Notes: generated by a model from the sequence alone, not told the origin. A DNA stretch of 64,000 nucleotides from NIOZ-UU13 sp964653075 (GCA_964653075.1 CAZZAX010000006.1:36843-100842); one strand, 5' to 3'; numbered from the stretch's first letter, positions 9,543 through 18,901 are shown. Numbers and translations are program-made.

Positions 9543-10334
9543 TTGGATAATCTGATTGAAGGTTTGGAAGTATTGAAGAAGTATGTACATCAGGCCGGCC
9601 AGGCGATTTTCCAGATGGCCGCCGAAGGCTTTGAAACCGCTTATAAAGAAAATGAAGATCCGGTTACAACAGCAGATCTTAAAGCGGACAGTATTCTCAG
9701 AGAAGGCCTGATGAAAGATTTCCCCGGCACAGGCTGGCTTTCGGAAGAAACTCGTGATGACTATTCACGTTTAGACAAGAAGATGGTTTGGGTCGTTGAT
9801 CCTATCGATGGAACCAAAGAGTTTGTTAGTGGAACCCCAGAATACGCACTGTCTGTGGCTTTGGTTGAGGACGGACTACCCATTCTGGCAGCAGTGTACA
9901 ATCCGGCAACGGAAGAGCTGTTTGCTGCCGCTTCCGGGCAAGGCGCATGGCTGAACGAAGAGGCAATCAATGCTGAACACGAGTTAACGGCAAAGCCGCT
10001 ATTTCTGTCCAGCCGTTCCGAGATACGACGAGGTGAGTTTGAACCATTTGAGCCCTTCGCCCAGATACGTCCATGCGGCTCTATCGCGTACAAGCTGGCC
10101 CTGGTCGCAGCCGGTAAGGCGGATGCCACTTTCAGTCTGGGCCCTAAGAATGAGTGGGACATCGCTGCAGGTGTTCTTCTTGTGAGCGAGTCCGGTGGTA
10201 ACGTAACTGATAGAAGTGGCGCTCCATTTACTTTCAACCAACGTACAACCTTAGTCGACGGGATTGTGGCTACCACCAGGGAAGCCCTTGGGCCGGTTAG
10301 AATGTTAATCGAGCAGGTCACTTCCATAGAATAA
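9543..10334 (+). CDS. cysQ: 3'(2'),5'-bisphosphate nucleotidase, inositol-monophosphatase family
   Basis: A 263-residue Mg-dependent phosphatase that removes PAP, the by-product of PAPS use, or returns PAPS to APS. Visible motifs are PVTTADLKAD, the metal ligands SEE (E68, E69), DPIDGTKEF (D86, D89) and the distal EWDIAAG. The start is a TTG; AGGAG at 9532-9536 lies six bases before it and no better codon follows before the first helix. It sits 60 bases after the ATP sulfurylase/APS kinase gene and is probably co-transcribed. Confidence 0.93.
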   Translation: MDNLIEGLEVLKKYVHQAGQAIFQMAAEGFETAYKENEDPVTTADLKADSILREGLMKDFPGTGWLSEETRDDYSRLDKKMVWVVDPIDGTKEFVSGTPEYALSVALVEDGLPILAAVYNPATEELFAAASGQGAWLNEEAINAEHELTAKPLFLSSRSEIRRGEFEPFEPFAQIRPCGSIAYKLALVAAGKADATFSLGPKNEWDIAAGVLLVSESGGNVTDRSGAPFTFNQRTTLVDGIVATTREALGPVRMLIEQVTSIE

Positions 10335-10491
10335 TGGGGGTCTACGGTTACATTTGCCCGGGATGATTTGTTCTTGCAGTGAGCATGGTTCGGGTAACGA
10401 TTCTTATGCTGAACAATATACTCTGATTCAAGCTGGTACAACCTTTGACTATTCAGAATAGATGTGATAAATTATCATATATAACGTTTAT

Positions 10492-10507
10492 TCCCGGTAT
10501 ACCGGGA
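10492..10507. promoter_or_regulatory. 16-bp perfect palindrome with a nearby half-site
   Basis: TCCCGGTATACCGGGA is a perfect palindrome, and TCCCGGTTATA at 10533-10543 repeats one half in direct orientation. Both lie between cysQ and the VanZ-like gene. Such symmetry fits an operator for a dimeric regulator, but a short hairpin or terminator is not excluded. Confidence 0.4.
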
Positions 10508-10590
10508 TGACTGAGCAAAATCGTAAGGGAAATCCCGGTTATACTGTATCACCTATCCATTAAATTTAATTTCTAAAGATAAACTGCTGA

Positions 10591-10971
10591 ATGCTGAAAC
10601 TTAATAATTATTTCGACATCAAGTGGCTGGTTCTTGCAGTTACTTTCACTGCGATTGTTCTTGTACTTACCCATATTCCGCAGGAGTTCATGCCGTCTCA
10701 ATTACTGAAAAGCGGTCTCGACAAACTCCAGCATGTTGTGGCATACGGTACAATTACATTTCTTTTCATTCTCTCGGTGAAAAGTCCGCCCACTTTGTAC
10801 TCTGCTGTGCTTATTTTATTTGTTCTTGTAGCAATCGGCATTGTTGACGAATTCACGCAACCTCTTGTGAATCGACAGGCAAGTCTCACAGACTTAATGG
10901 CTGATGCCATAGGTGTTGTTGCGGTTTTATTGGTTTTTATTATAGGTAAACACCAATTTCAGAAAAATTAA
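10591..10971 (+). CDS. VanZ-like family membrane protein
   Basis: A 126-residue inner-membrane protein with four predicted helices. The VanZ-like signature is present: THIP near the first helix, then D-K-L-Q-H-V-V-A-Y-G, then V-D-E-F-T-Q with R-Q-A-S-L-T-D-L-M-A-D-A-I-G. The family is common in polysaccharide and protein-sorting clusters of planctomycetes and proteobacteria but its biochemistry is poorly defined. It is followed at once by a small membrane-anchored protein and probably shares its transcript. Confidence 0.85.
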   Translation: MLKLNNYFDIKWLVLAVTFTAIVLVLTHIPQEFMPSQLLKSGLDKLQHVVAYGTITFLFILSVKSPPTLYSAVLILFVLVAIGIVDEFTQPLVNRQASLTDLMADAIGVVAVLLVFIIGKHQFQKN

Positions 10972-11005
10972 AGCCGAGTCGGTTTCCCGACTGTGTTTTA
11001 CGGTC

Positions 11006-11431
11006 GTGATTGCTTTTATAGCTGGTCTCCTGGCTGTACCCGCAACTTTATTTTCACTTAGTATAATTAAAGAACCAAGTCTGCAACAGCAACAAAAAGA
11101 AGCTATTTATTTTTTCTACAGAACTATGCATGAGCTGTTCGAAGGCAATTACAATCCTGAAGAAGGTACTGTATCTAAAAATGCTCTGGAGAAATTCAAA
11201 GAATATGAATCCCGCCTCGGAGGTAAATGTCGGTTGTTCATATATGATGATTGGTACAGCCACAAAACGCAGATGGCCGGCTATTTTGGTGGTCCGGCAT
11301 TCTTCCCCTCGGGTGACATGTTTGATGTGGGAATAGAACGAATAGGCGGACGCTTTGTACTGATAAAGCTCAGTCCCTGTGATTGGGAACTGATCTGGAT
11401 GGAACAAATGCTTAAAAGTAAGAAGCATTAA
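11006..11431 (+). CDS. Small membrane-anchored protein of unknown function
   Basis: A 141-residue protein with one N-terminal helix (FIAGLLAVPATLFSLSI) and a soluble part with aromatic, Gly-rich words such as AGYFGGPAFFPSGDMF. I do not recognise the family. The GTG at 11006 cuts into the front of the membrane helix. Upstream, in frame, A-E-S-V-S-R-L-C-F-T-V-V would complete a normal signal anchor, and the only candidate start there is an ATT at 10967 overlapping the VanZ stop (ATTAA). The real start may therefore be that rare codon, translationally coupled to VanZ. Confidence 0.6.
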   Translation: MIAFIAGLLAVPATLFSLSIIKEPSLQQQQKEAIYFFYRTMHELFEGNYNPEEGTVSKNALEKFKEYESRLGGKCRLFIYDDWYSHKTQMAGYFGGPAFFPSGDMFDVGIERIGGRFVLIKLSPCDWELIWMEQMLKSKKH

Positions 11432-11762
11432 AATAAATCGTATAAAACAACAACACAGGATTATTCAAAAAGTCAATATTCAGCATACGGGCAGTCTTTG
11501 GACAAGGCCTACAGGACAGAACATTTCTGTGAGGTTTTTTGAAAAGATATAATTTTTGCCGAAGAAACAATAAATGCACGCCGATATAGTTTAAAAAAGA
11601 TTTCGAAATCAAGATTTTATCTGAGATTAATGACTCCGGTTTTAGGAAACATCTGTCGAAATTGGCATGAGAACTTGTTTTTTTTAAGATAACTCTGGTA
11701 TTATAGGGTAGTGAAGATAATATAATAAAGTCGCACATCCAATTTATTGTGAATTAGCTCAT
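11432..11762. other. A+T-rich intergenic gap
   Basis: No gene, clear hairpin or repeat was found in this stretch. It probably holds the promoter for the UDP-galactopyranose mutase gene; no convincing -35/-10 pair could be chosen. Confidence 0.4.
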
Positions 11763-12887
11763 ATGAGTAAGAAAAAAGTGTTAATTGTTGGTGCAGGCTT
11801 TGCCGGATCTACTTTTGCTCGTATAGTTGCGGAAAATGGATTCTATATAGAAGTAATTGACAACCGAGATCATTCCGGCGGAAATAGCTATTCCTACCGA
11901 GACTCAGAAACAGGTATAGAAATCCACAAATACGGTCCTCATATTTTTCACACTTCCAATGAAAAAGTCTTCGAATTTATCACTCGTTTTACAACACTAA
12001 GTGGTTATATTCATAGGGTAAAAGCGGTTACACACGGGCAGGTATTTTCTCTGCCGATAAACCTGCATACGATAAATCAATTCTTTGGAAAAGTCCTTTC
12101 ACCGAAAGAAGCTCGGCAGTTCATCGAAAAAAAACAGATCAAAATAGACAAATTGACTAATTTTGAAGAAGTAGTTTTGGCATCTCTGGGGCGGGAATTA
12201 TATGAGGCTTTCTTCAAGGATTATACAATTAAGCAATGGGGGAAGAATCCAAAAGAAATCCCGGCCTCTACCGCTCAACGACTGCCTGTTCGGTATGACT
12301 ACAATGACTGCTATTTCAATGACAAATACCAGGGAATTCCGGTCGAAGGTTATGGGGTATTATTCGATCGTATGCTGGATCATCCTAACATCACAGTTTC
12401 TCTGAGAACATCGTTTAACGATATAAGGTCCGAGTGGCGAAAAAAATATAGTTATCTGATATTTACCGGCTCTATTGATGAATATTATGATTACCGATAT
12501 GGATATTTGCCGTACAGAACTGTAACCTTCGATGAAATAAGGGGCAAGGAAATCCAGGGGAGCGCTGTTATTAACTACACCGATGCGTCAGTGCCGTTTA
12601 CTCGAATCCACGAACATAAATATTTTACTCCGGACCATAAGTATAAGAATTCAATCGCTTACAAAGAGTTCTCTGTAGCAACAACCAGTAGAAAAGACCC
12701 GTTCTATCCAATTAATGATGAACAAGGTAAAGCCATATACAACCAATACAAAGAAATGGCTACACAAGAAAAAGGTGTCATATTTATTGGAAGACTGGCT
12801 GAATACCGATATTATAACATGGATCAGGTAATTGATTCATCAATGAAAAGCTTTGACAGATTCATGCAAAGAACGAGTCCACGCTAA
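11763..12887 (+). CDS. glf: UDP-galactopyranose mutase
   Basis: A cytosolic flavoenzyme of 374 residues, the usual family length, interconverting UDP-galactopyranose and UDP-galactofuranose. It opens with the FAD dinucleotide-binding loop VLIVGAGFAGS, followed by the family-typical GGNSYSY, G-P-H-I-F-H-T and, further on, K-Q-W-G-K-N-P-K-E-I-P and R-Y-D-Y-N-D-C-Y. The C-terminal F-I-G-R-L-A-E-Y-R-Y-Y-N-M-D-Q segment is the second FAD/substrate contact. It implies galactofuranose in the cell envelope. The gene is A+T-rich relative to the sulfate genes upstream, as is the glycosyltransferase downstream. Confidence 0.95.
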   Translation: MSKKKVLIVGAGFAGSTFARIVAENGFYIEVIDNRDHSGGNSYSYRDSETGIEIHKYGPHIFHTSNEKVFEFITRFTTLSGYIHRVKAVTHGQVFSLPINLHTINQFFGKVLSPKEARQFIEKKQIKIDKLTNFEEVVLASLGRELYEAFFKDYTIKQWGKNPKEIPASTAQRLPVRYDYNDCYFNDKYQGIPVEGYGVLFDRMLDHPNITVSLRTSFNDIRSEWRKKYSYLIFTGSIDEYYDYRYGYLPYRTVTFDEIRGKEIQGSAVINYTDASVPFTRIHEHKYFTPDHKYKNSIAYKEFSVATTSRKDPFYPINDEQGKAIYNQYKEMATQEKGVIFIGRLAEYRYYNMDQVIDSSMKSFDRFMQRTSPR

Positions 12888-13191
12888 GAAGGATAATACA
12901 TTTGATGCTTCTGTTAGGTATTCTCTAAATTAAGACACTACAAATCGTGTTTTTAATTGTGTTAGGCAACAGGTGAGTTCAGCATTGAAATCTTTACTTC
13001 CCTATAGATTTCGAAGATCGAAAAGAGATTGATTGTCTGGTAAATGTTTATAGGATTAACAATGCTCGGGCCAACATGAAACAATTGAGTTATATTCACA
13101 GTGAATGATATTTAGTAGTAAATTTCAGGTTTGTAAAAATAGTTGCTTTAATAATCATTGCAGTCTTTAACATCATTACGAAAGGATTAAT
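12888..13191. other. Intergenic gap, A+T-rich
   Basis: No gene-like frame or repeat is evident between glf and the glycosyltransferase. An AAAGGA ribosome site at 13181-13186 marks its right end. Confidence 0.4.
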
Positions 13192-13917
13192 ATGTTCATT
13201 AAAGAGAAGGGAAAGCGAATGCTGGAATTAACACTTGTTATGCCAGTATATAATGAGGAAGAAATAATTTCTTTTGTTATTCAGGACTGGGTTAGGGAAT
13301 TACGTGAATTAGAAGTAGATTTCATTTTAAAAGTTTATAATGATGGCTCAAAAGACAACACTTTACACATTTTAAATCAGGAAGACAAAAAACATCCCGA
13401 ACTACATATTATTGATAAACCCAATTCCGGGCATGGCCCAACAATACTACAGGGATACAGGGAAGCGGATACTCCCTGGATCTTACAGGTAGATTCTGAT
13501 AATGAGATGAGAGCAAAGCATTTTGGAATATTATGGAACAATAAAGAAGAATTTGATTTATTGATTGGTATTAGAGAAAGCAGGAAACAGCCTTTGTCAA
13601 GAAAGATAGTGACGGCAATATCAAGAGCAACTGTAAAAACTTTCTTTGGAAAAGGTGTGACGGATGTGAATTCGCCTTATAGATTAATAAGAAAGGAAGC
13701 GTTTGAGAATATCATTCGCACTATTCGTCAAGATACTTTCGCGCCAAATGTGATTATATCTGGGATGGCCGCCAAAAAGAATTTGAGGATATTTGAAACC
13801 GACATACCAGTTAAATTCAGAACAACAGGTGAAGTTTCAATAAAAAAATGGAAACTATTTAAGTCAGCAGTAAAATCATGGTGGCAGACCGTTATATACA
13901 GGTTACGGAACTCATGA
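13192..13917 (+). CDS. Family 2 glycosyltransferase (dolichol-phosphate mannosyltransferase-like)
   Basis: A 241-residue GT-A fold transferase. Visible are the N-terminal V-M-P-V-Y-N-E-E, the nucleotide-sugar motif YNDGSKDNT, S-G-H-G-P-T and the metal-binding D-S-D in QVDSDNEM, followed by I-G-I-R-E-S-R and D-V-N-S-P-Y-R-L typical of the DPM1-like subgroup. There is no C-terminal membrane domain. Two starts are possible: ATG 13192 with AAAGGA 5 bases upstream, or ATG 13219 with GAGAAGG 8 bases upstream; the conserved fold starts just after the second. The gene is distinctly A+T-rich, suggesting transfer. The sugar and acceptor are unknown. Confidence 0.88.
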   Translation: MFIKEKGKRMLELTLVMPVYNEEEIISFVIQDWVRELRELEVDFILKVYNDGSKDNTLHILNQEDKKHPELHIIDKPNSGHGPTILQGYREADTPWILQVDSDNEMRAKHFGILWNNKEEFDLLIGIRESRKQPLSRKIVTAISRATVKTFFGKGVTDVNSPYRLIRKEAFENIIRTIRQDTFAPNVIISGMAAKKNLRIFETDIPVKFRTTGEVSIKKWKLFKSAVKSWWQTVIYRLRNS

Positions 13918-14066
13918 CGAACATATTGAATACTGGTATCAGCTAATGTCCTTTTTTGTCCAACTGAAGGTATCAGATAAATTGCCCTGGCATGGTCATT
14001 TCTGCTGTGATATTACTCAAGGTTGTCCCCCTCTGTATTGACGATCGCTCCCGCTGGAAGGCCTAA

Positions 14067-15374
14067 TTATTGTAGCAGATGCTCTGAGATGATCTTTTCG
14101 GCGATAGCCTGTCCGGCAATACGGTGGCCAAAGGCCGTCCAGCAGCCCTTGTAAACGCGGTTGCGCTGTTCGCGGTCCAGTTCGAGGAAAACCTTTCGTG
14201 TATTCAGAAGTAGTACGCCTCGCTTTTCGGCCCACTTGCAAGCGAACACTTCCTCGTTGTCCGGCCCTTCCGTGAAGGACCCCGGAATATATACCGGCAG
14301 AAACTTAGCACCGTATTTCATCGTCGCCTCAAGCATCTCGTCCAATATTTTTTCCGTCAACACCCACTTCTTTGCAAAGTGAGTAGGCGCGAGGGCATTC
14401 GTGTAGTTCTTTTTGAGCAGCAACCAGAGATATGACCATCGCCGCTGTGGAGGCCAACGGCGTATTGCGTCCCTGTCCGGCACGGGAGTGTTCTGCAGAC
14501 ACAATTCGCCACTTTTGATTATGAAGTGTGGCTTGGGATTATCGCGAATCGAAAGGTTATTACGTTGTGCGTCTGCCCAGAAGAACGACACAATCACGAG
14601 GTCCGGCTGATAACCGAAGCCTTCCCTCCGGAGATAAAGGTACTGCTGATCAGTGCCGCAGGCTTGTACGCCCATGTTGATAACTTGTGTATGTTCAAGC
14701 TTGGAGGCGAGAATCTCCGAGTAAACCTCAGAATCGGATACGTTTTCACCCCATGTGAAAGAGTCACCCACGACCACGATTCGCTTTTCACCCGGAAGTT
14801 TCTAATGCGGGTACTCGTGGAGTCCGCGAAGCCCACGAGAGTTTGTGTTTACATCATCGGAGCGGTAGTTCGGAGTAGGCACTCACCCAAGTTCCGAATC
14901 ATATTGAACGGCTGGTTGTAACGGAGCCATGGCGTTAGGATCAGGATCCTGCTTCAAACGTTCTTGTATGAAATAAATCCACAGTCCATCACTTAGCATG
15001 GAGTAGAGATTTGCCTTATTTTTGAACGTTAATAGCAGCCATACTTCGGCAATTACGAGTGATAGAACGATTGAAATCGTCATGGTCATCAACACCAGGA
15101 TTGCCTTCCTGGACGGTGTACCTACTCGATGTAGGTACCACATTTTTTTTGCCCCGAGAAATGTCGCTATCGATGCGACAGTCATTATTACTGATATCAG
15201 ATATAGCGAGGTCCGCGCAGTGTTACTATCGAGTTCCCCGTCGAGAAGAATCCATCGCTCCAGTATAAGCGGACAGTTTACCATTGCTGCCAGAAGGAGC
15301 GATATCCCTACAAGGGCGATGCAGATAGAGAGGATCAAAAAGAGAATATTACTCTCGTTTTGTTTGTCTGTCAT
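14067..15374 (-). pseudogene. Membrane-anchored SGNH/GDSL hydrolase gene broken by two in-frame stops
   Basis: The upstream part (15374-14886) encodes several membrane helices and ends ...A-V-Q-Y-D-S-E-L-G, then TGA (14885-14883). In the same frame it continues V-P-T-P-N-Y-R-S-D-D-V-N-T-N-S-R-G-L-R-G, then TAG (14804-14802), then K-R-I-V-V-V-G-D-S-F-T-W-G and a full SGNH domain to 14067. In relatives the first position is normally Trp (E-L-G-W), so TGA fits a TGG mutation. The catalytic D-x-H-W box reads K-G-C-W (14150-14139) before GHRIAG, so the Asp-His dyad is also gone. AGGAGG eight bases before ATG 15374 fixes the start. It ends the carbamoyltransferase-SxtJ-DUF5989 cluster. Two separately translated halves are a less likely alternative. 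Confidence 0.82.
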
Positions 15375-15569
15375 TGCCGGCACCTCCTGCCAAATCGAAG
15401 TATTCTCCGATTCTCTGGAAAACAGGCCTTTTTACTTAAGTTGGACATGCGCTTGGCCATAGGCTCAATTAGCCCAGCATTACGGATATTTCCCGTAACA
15501 AGCTCAAATCTGGAATGTTCCTTGGAATTTTCGATGTTCCTCTCTTTGTGAAATTCTATCTGAATATTC

Positions 15570-15779
15570 TTAAAAGAGTGGATAAATAAACGGCGCAATC
15601 GCCGTACCGCCCAGCAGTACGAGCAAGCCCAAAAGAAGCAATATAATCAGTATAGGTAACAGCCACCACTTTTTATTGTGTTTGAGGAAGAACCAAAACT
15701 CTGCGAGCAAGTGTGTTCGCTTTTCTTGTGCTAACCTGTTAAATTCACCGGATTGTTCCTGTCGAGAATCCTCAGACAT
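15570..15779 (-). CDS. DUF5989-family small membrane protein
   Basis: A 69-residue protein: a polar N-terminus, then F-L-K-H-N-K-K-W-W-L-L-P followed by one long hydrophobic helix ending A-P-F-I-Y-P-L-F. This FL..KKWWLLP + helix + APFIY pattern is typical of DUF5989 proteins, which sit beside carbamoyltransferase and SxtJ genes. ATG 15779 is chosen over an in-frame upstream codon because GGAG lies about seven bases before it. Function unknown. Confidence 0.8.
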   Translation of the reverse strand: MSEDSRQEQSGEFNRLAQEKRTHLLAEFWFFLKHNKKWWLLPILIILLLLGLLVLLGGTAIAPFIYPLF

Positions 15780-15798
15780 CTGTATTCTCCAATTTTTC

Positions 15799-16218
15799 TC
15801 AGAACTGGTGGAAGTACTGTTCTGGGCCCTTGGGCGGTTGCCTGCTGAGCCAATAACTCTTTGCATTTGGATCAAACTTACGGCAAAGTGGGTCGCGGCC
15901 TATTAAGCGAAAGATAAGCCCCAGCGGCGCCAGCAGCAGAAAGTAAAATGCCGACAGCAATATGAAGCTGACCATCCAGCCAATAGGCAGCGTCACCAGT
16001 ATCATACCAAGGTAAATCATTTTCGTCAATTCGAGCGAAATCATGCTGATTATAAAGATGATAAAACCAAAGGCAAAGATAATCAAGACCCATTGAATTG
16101 CAACTCCTTTAAGCAGATAAAGCAATAATGAAATAACAGCCGACGCCACCAGAGCGATTTTACCAAAACTTTGCAGTTGTTTGCTTTTCGGATTCCAGTC
16201 TATTTTAACTAACGACAT
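15799..16218 (-). CDS. SxtJ-like membrane protein
   Basis: A 139-residue protein with about three hydrophobic segments and a C-terminal cytosolic tail P-L-G-L-I-F-R-L-I-G-R-D-P-L followed by basic and aromatic residues (S-Y-W). This matches SxtJ-family proteins, named from the saxitoxin cluster but widespread next to NodU/CmcH-type carbamoyltransferases. It lies 28 bases after the carbamoyltransferase and 19 bases before the DUF5989 gene, so the three are one operon. Its biochemical role is not known. Confidence 0.82.
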   Translation of the reverse strand: MSLVKIDWNPKSKQLQSFGKIALVASAVISLLLYLLKGVAIQWVLIIFAFGFIIFIISMISLELTKMIYLGMILVTLPIGWMVSFILLSAFYFLLLAPLGLIFRLIGRDPLCRKFDPNAKSYWLSRQPPKGPEQYFHQF

Positions 16219-16246
16219 CTTCTATTATTCCTGTTTATCAAGCAAG

Positions 16247-18082
16247 TTAATCCAATTCGAACTGGGCTTTGTATTCATCTATCTCGTGCTGTTTGGCCTG
16301 AGGTTGTTCTTCTTTGTAAAGCAACTGATTTTCCATCACCAAAATATCCATATTGGTCGCCATAAAGCAGCGATATGCATGTTCCGGGGAGCACACAATC
16401 GGCTCGCCGCGGATATTAAAACTCGTATTGATAATTATCGGACAACCTGTTTTTTCCTTAAACAGACTCATTAAACGGTGCAGCTTTGGGTGACGCTGGG
16501 AGTCAACAGTTTGAACTCGTGCTGAGTAATCCACATGTGTAATAGCCGGTACTACGCTGCGTTTGGTCTTTAGTTTTTCCAGTCCTTTGAGTTTTTCAAG
16601 CGGCACCTCCGGAGTAAAGCGTTTGTTCTCTTGAATGGGTGCAACCAACAGCATGTAAGGACTGTCTTCTTCAGGTCTCATCTCAAAATAATCCGCCACG
16701 TCCTCCCGAAGCACACAAGGAGCAAAGGGACGAAAAGACTCACGAAATTTTATTTTTCGGTTCATGATCGATTGCATTTTTTCACTGCGTGCATCACCAA
16801 TAATACTGCGGTTACCTAATGCACGAGGTCCGAACTCCATTCGCTCCTGAAACCAGCCTATTACTTTTTCCTGGTTGATTAAATCTGCCACCTTATCAAT
16901 CAATTGCTCCTGGTCCCCGTAAGAGTGATACCTGGCATTAACAAAGTCAAGAAACAGCCGAATCTGTTCGTTGCTATAAGCAGGCCCGAGCAGGGATGCA
17001 TGCTGTCTGTCATGGCCGTCAACATTCCGCTCGTTGTTCAGTAATTGATACCAAACAAACAACGCTGCTCCCAGCGCTCCGCCGGCATCTCCGGCGGCAG
17101 GCTGAATCCAGATATTATCGAATGGGCCTTCGTACAAAACACGGCCGTTGCCTACGCAGTTCAGAGCCACACCGCCTGCTAATACCAGATTTCTCATTCC
17201 GGTTTGGCGATGAACATGCCTGGCAGCACGGAGCATAATCTCTTCAGTAACAGATTGAATCGACGCTGCAATGTCCATTTCCCGCTGCGTTAGGGGTGAT
17301 TCGGGTTTGCGAGCCGGTCCACCAAAGAGCTTTTCAAACTTCGAATCAGTCATTACGGTTTTATGACAGTAGGGAAAGTATGACAGATCCAGCCTAAATG
17401 AGCCGTCTTCCTTCAGGTCAATCAGCTTTTCCAATATGAGTTCGGAGTATTTAGGATCACCGTACGGCGCCAGACCCATCAGTTTGTATTCGCCTGAGTT
17501 GACCTTAAAGCCCGTGAAGTAGGTAAAGGCCGAATAAAGTAATCCGAGAGAATGAGGGAAATGCAACACGTTTGTCAGTTCGATTTTGTTGCCCTTGCCT
17601 GTGCCGAAACTGGCCGTGTCCCATTCGCCGACGCCATCCATTGTCAAAATGGCGGCCTCTTCAAAAGGGCAGGGGAAAAAAGCACTTGCGGCATGGGATT
17701 CGTGGTGTTCAGTGAACACATAGCGGCCATTGTACTTGTTCTGCAAAGCCCTGTCCATTTCCCGGGGCAGATGCAGTTTCTGACGCAGCCATAAGGGCAT
17801 ACCCATAAAAAATTGCTTAAAACCTTGGGGTGCGTAACCGATATAGCTTTCGAGCAGTCTTTCAAATTTTCTAAGCGGCTTCTCATAGAAAACAACATAA
17901 TCAATCTCATCGGCAGTGAGCTGCCCGGCTCCAAGACAATACTCGACAGCATTCGACGGGAATTGATTATCATGCTTGATTCGTGTAAATCGCTCCTCTT
18001 GGGCGGCGGCGATAATTTCACCGTCGCGCACAAACGCTGCCGCACTGTCATGGTAGAAGGCCGATATTCCCAAAATATTCAT
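16247..18082 (-). CDS. NodU/CmcH-family carbamoyltransferase
   Basis: A cytosolic enzyme of 611 residues that transfers a carbamoyl group from carbamoyl phosphate, via carbamoyl-adenylate, to a hydroxyl of a sugar or metabolite. The N-terminal Kae1-like domain starts ILGISAFYHDSAAAFVRDG and holds the metal-binding H-H-E-S-H-A (residues about 130-136); the C-terminal YrdC-like domain has F-Q-E-R-M-E-F-G-P-R-A-L-G-N-R-S and the terminal I-N-T-S-F-N-I-R-G-E-P-I-V. It leads the cluster with SxtJ, DUF5989 and the broken SGNH gene. The acceptor is not deducible, though the surface-sugar genes nearby make a polysaccharide likely (inference). A relic of a relative lies at 4666-4780. Confidence 0.93.
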   Translation of the reverse strand: MNILGISAFYHDSAAAFVRDGEIIAAAQEERFTRIKHDNQFPSNAVEYCLGAGQLTADEIDYVVFYEKPLRKFERLLESYIGYAPQGFKQFFMGMPLWLRQKLHLPREMDRALQNKYNGRYVFTEHHESHAASAFFPCPFEEAAILTMDGVGEWDTASFGTGKGNKIELTNVLHFPHSLGLLYSAFTYFTGFKVNSGEYKLMGLAPYGDPKYSELILEKLIDLKEDGSFRLDLSYFPYCHKTVMTDSKFEKLFGGPARKPESPLTQREMDIAASIQSVTEEIMLRAARHVHRQTGMRNLVLAGGVALNCVGNGRVLYEGPFDNIWIQPAAGDAGGALGAALFVWYQLLNNERNVDGHDRQHASLLGPAYSNEQIRLFLDFVNARYHSYGDQEQLIDKVADLINQEKVIGWFQERMEFGPRALGNRSIIGDARSEKMQSIMNRKIKFRESFRPFAPCVLREDVADYFEMRPEEDSPYMLLVAPIQENKRFTPEVPLEKLKGLEKLKTKRSVVPAITHVDYSARVQTVDSQRHPKLHRLMSLFKEKTGCPIIINTSFNIRGEPIVCSPEHAYRCFMATNMDILVMENQLLYKEEQPQAKQHEIDEYKAQFELD

Positions 18083-18370
18083 AGTTTCATATCCATTAGC
18101 TCTATACTATTCCCCACCCTTTTTGGTCTCAGCCACTTTCTTCACAGGGGCAAGCTGTACCAATATATGTACAATAATTTGTGATTTTTCAATAATTGTA
18201 ACATTCTTCGGCCATAAGATTCTTGCACCATAGCAGAACACCTATTAATTAATAATAGTATTATGGTATTTAGAAATTGTGTGAAATGATTCATAAAAAA
18301 TAACGATCTCACCGAAATACAACAACTCATCGAGTTGTACCCGGTAACTGCAATTCTATGTATATGGTTA

Positions 18371-18901
18371 TTAATCGGACCCAATAGATGATAAACTAAC
18401 TAATTGAACTGTTGTATCAAGCAGGCCCGAATCCCGGACGCCCCGCTTAATCTCTAACGTTCTAATCCCTATGGTCAATTCCGAGGATTCTATCTTCAAT
18501 AGAAACTGGATTAACTGATCCAGGGTAATACTCTGCAACTTTATTTCAATAGTTATTTGCTCATATACATCATCGACTGTCATGGTAGATGGTTTCATAT
18601 AAACAACTTTCTGCATGAGGCCGCTATCTTTTTGTACACGTTCGACAAAAGACAAGATTTTCCTTTCTTCCGGCTGACGTCCCATCTCCAATCGTATTTT
18701 CTCTAACTCTCTCGAAATAGTTTTATACTGTTCACTCTTAGCTCGTAATTCACTTAATAATTGCCGTTTGTCAGACACTACCCGCGTTAGTGTTCCAACT
18801 CTGCTTATTGCAGGTCTGGCAAAAACCTGAAATATAACAATCAATCCAAAAATGACTGCTCCGGCAGATATAAACTGTTTTTCTCTTTGTGTGAAGTTCA
18901 T
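18371..18901 (-). CDS. gspM: Type II secretion protein GspM (PilO-like)
   Basis: A 176-residue inner-membrane protein: a short cytosolic start, one helix (AGAVIFGLIVIFQVFA), a coiled coil at about 45-85 and a small ferredoxin-like periplasmic domain. This is the GspM/PilO layout, anchoring the assembly platform with GspL. It is the last gene of the operon, seven bases after the PilMN fusion. Confidence 0.8.
   Translation of the reverse strand: MNFTQREKQFISAGAVIFGLIVIFQVFARPAISRVGTLTRVVSDKRQLLSELRAKSEQYKTISRELEKIRLEMGRQPEERKILSFVERVQKDSGLMQKVVYMKPSTMTVDDVYEQITIEIKLQSITLDQLIQFLLKIESSELTIGIRTLEIKRGVRDSGLLDTTVQLVSLSSIGSD

Noticed and set aside
14883..14885. Recoding of TGA as Trp in the SGNH gene
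   Set aside because: Other genes here use TGA as a normal stop (for example gspI), and a second stop plus lost catalytic residues point to decay.
18142..18384. 80-codon minus-strand frame between gspM and the carbamoyltransferase
   Set aside because: No domain or ribosome site; A+T-rich chance frame.
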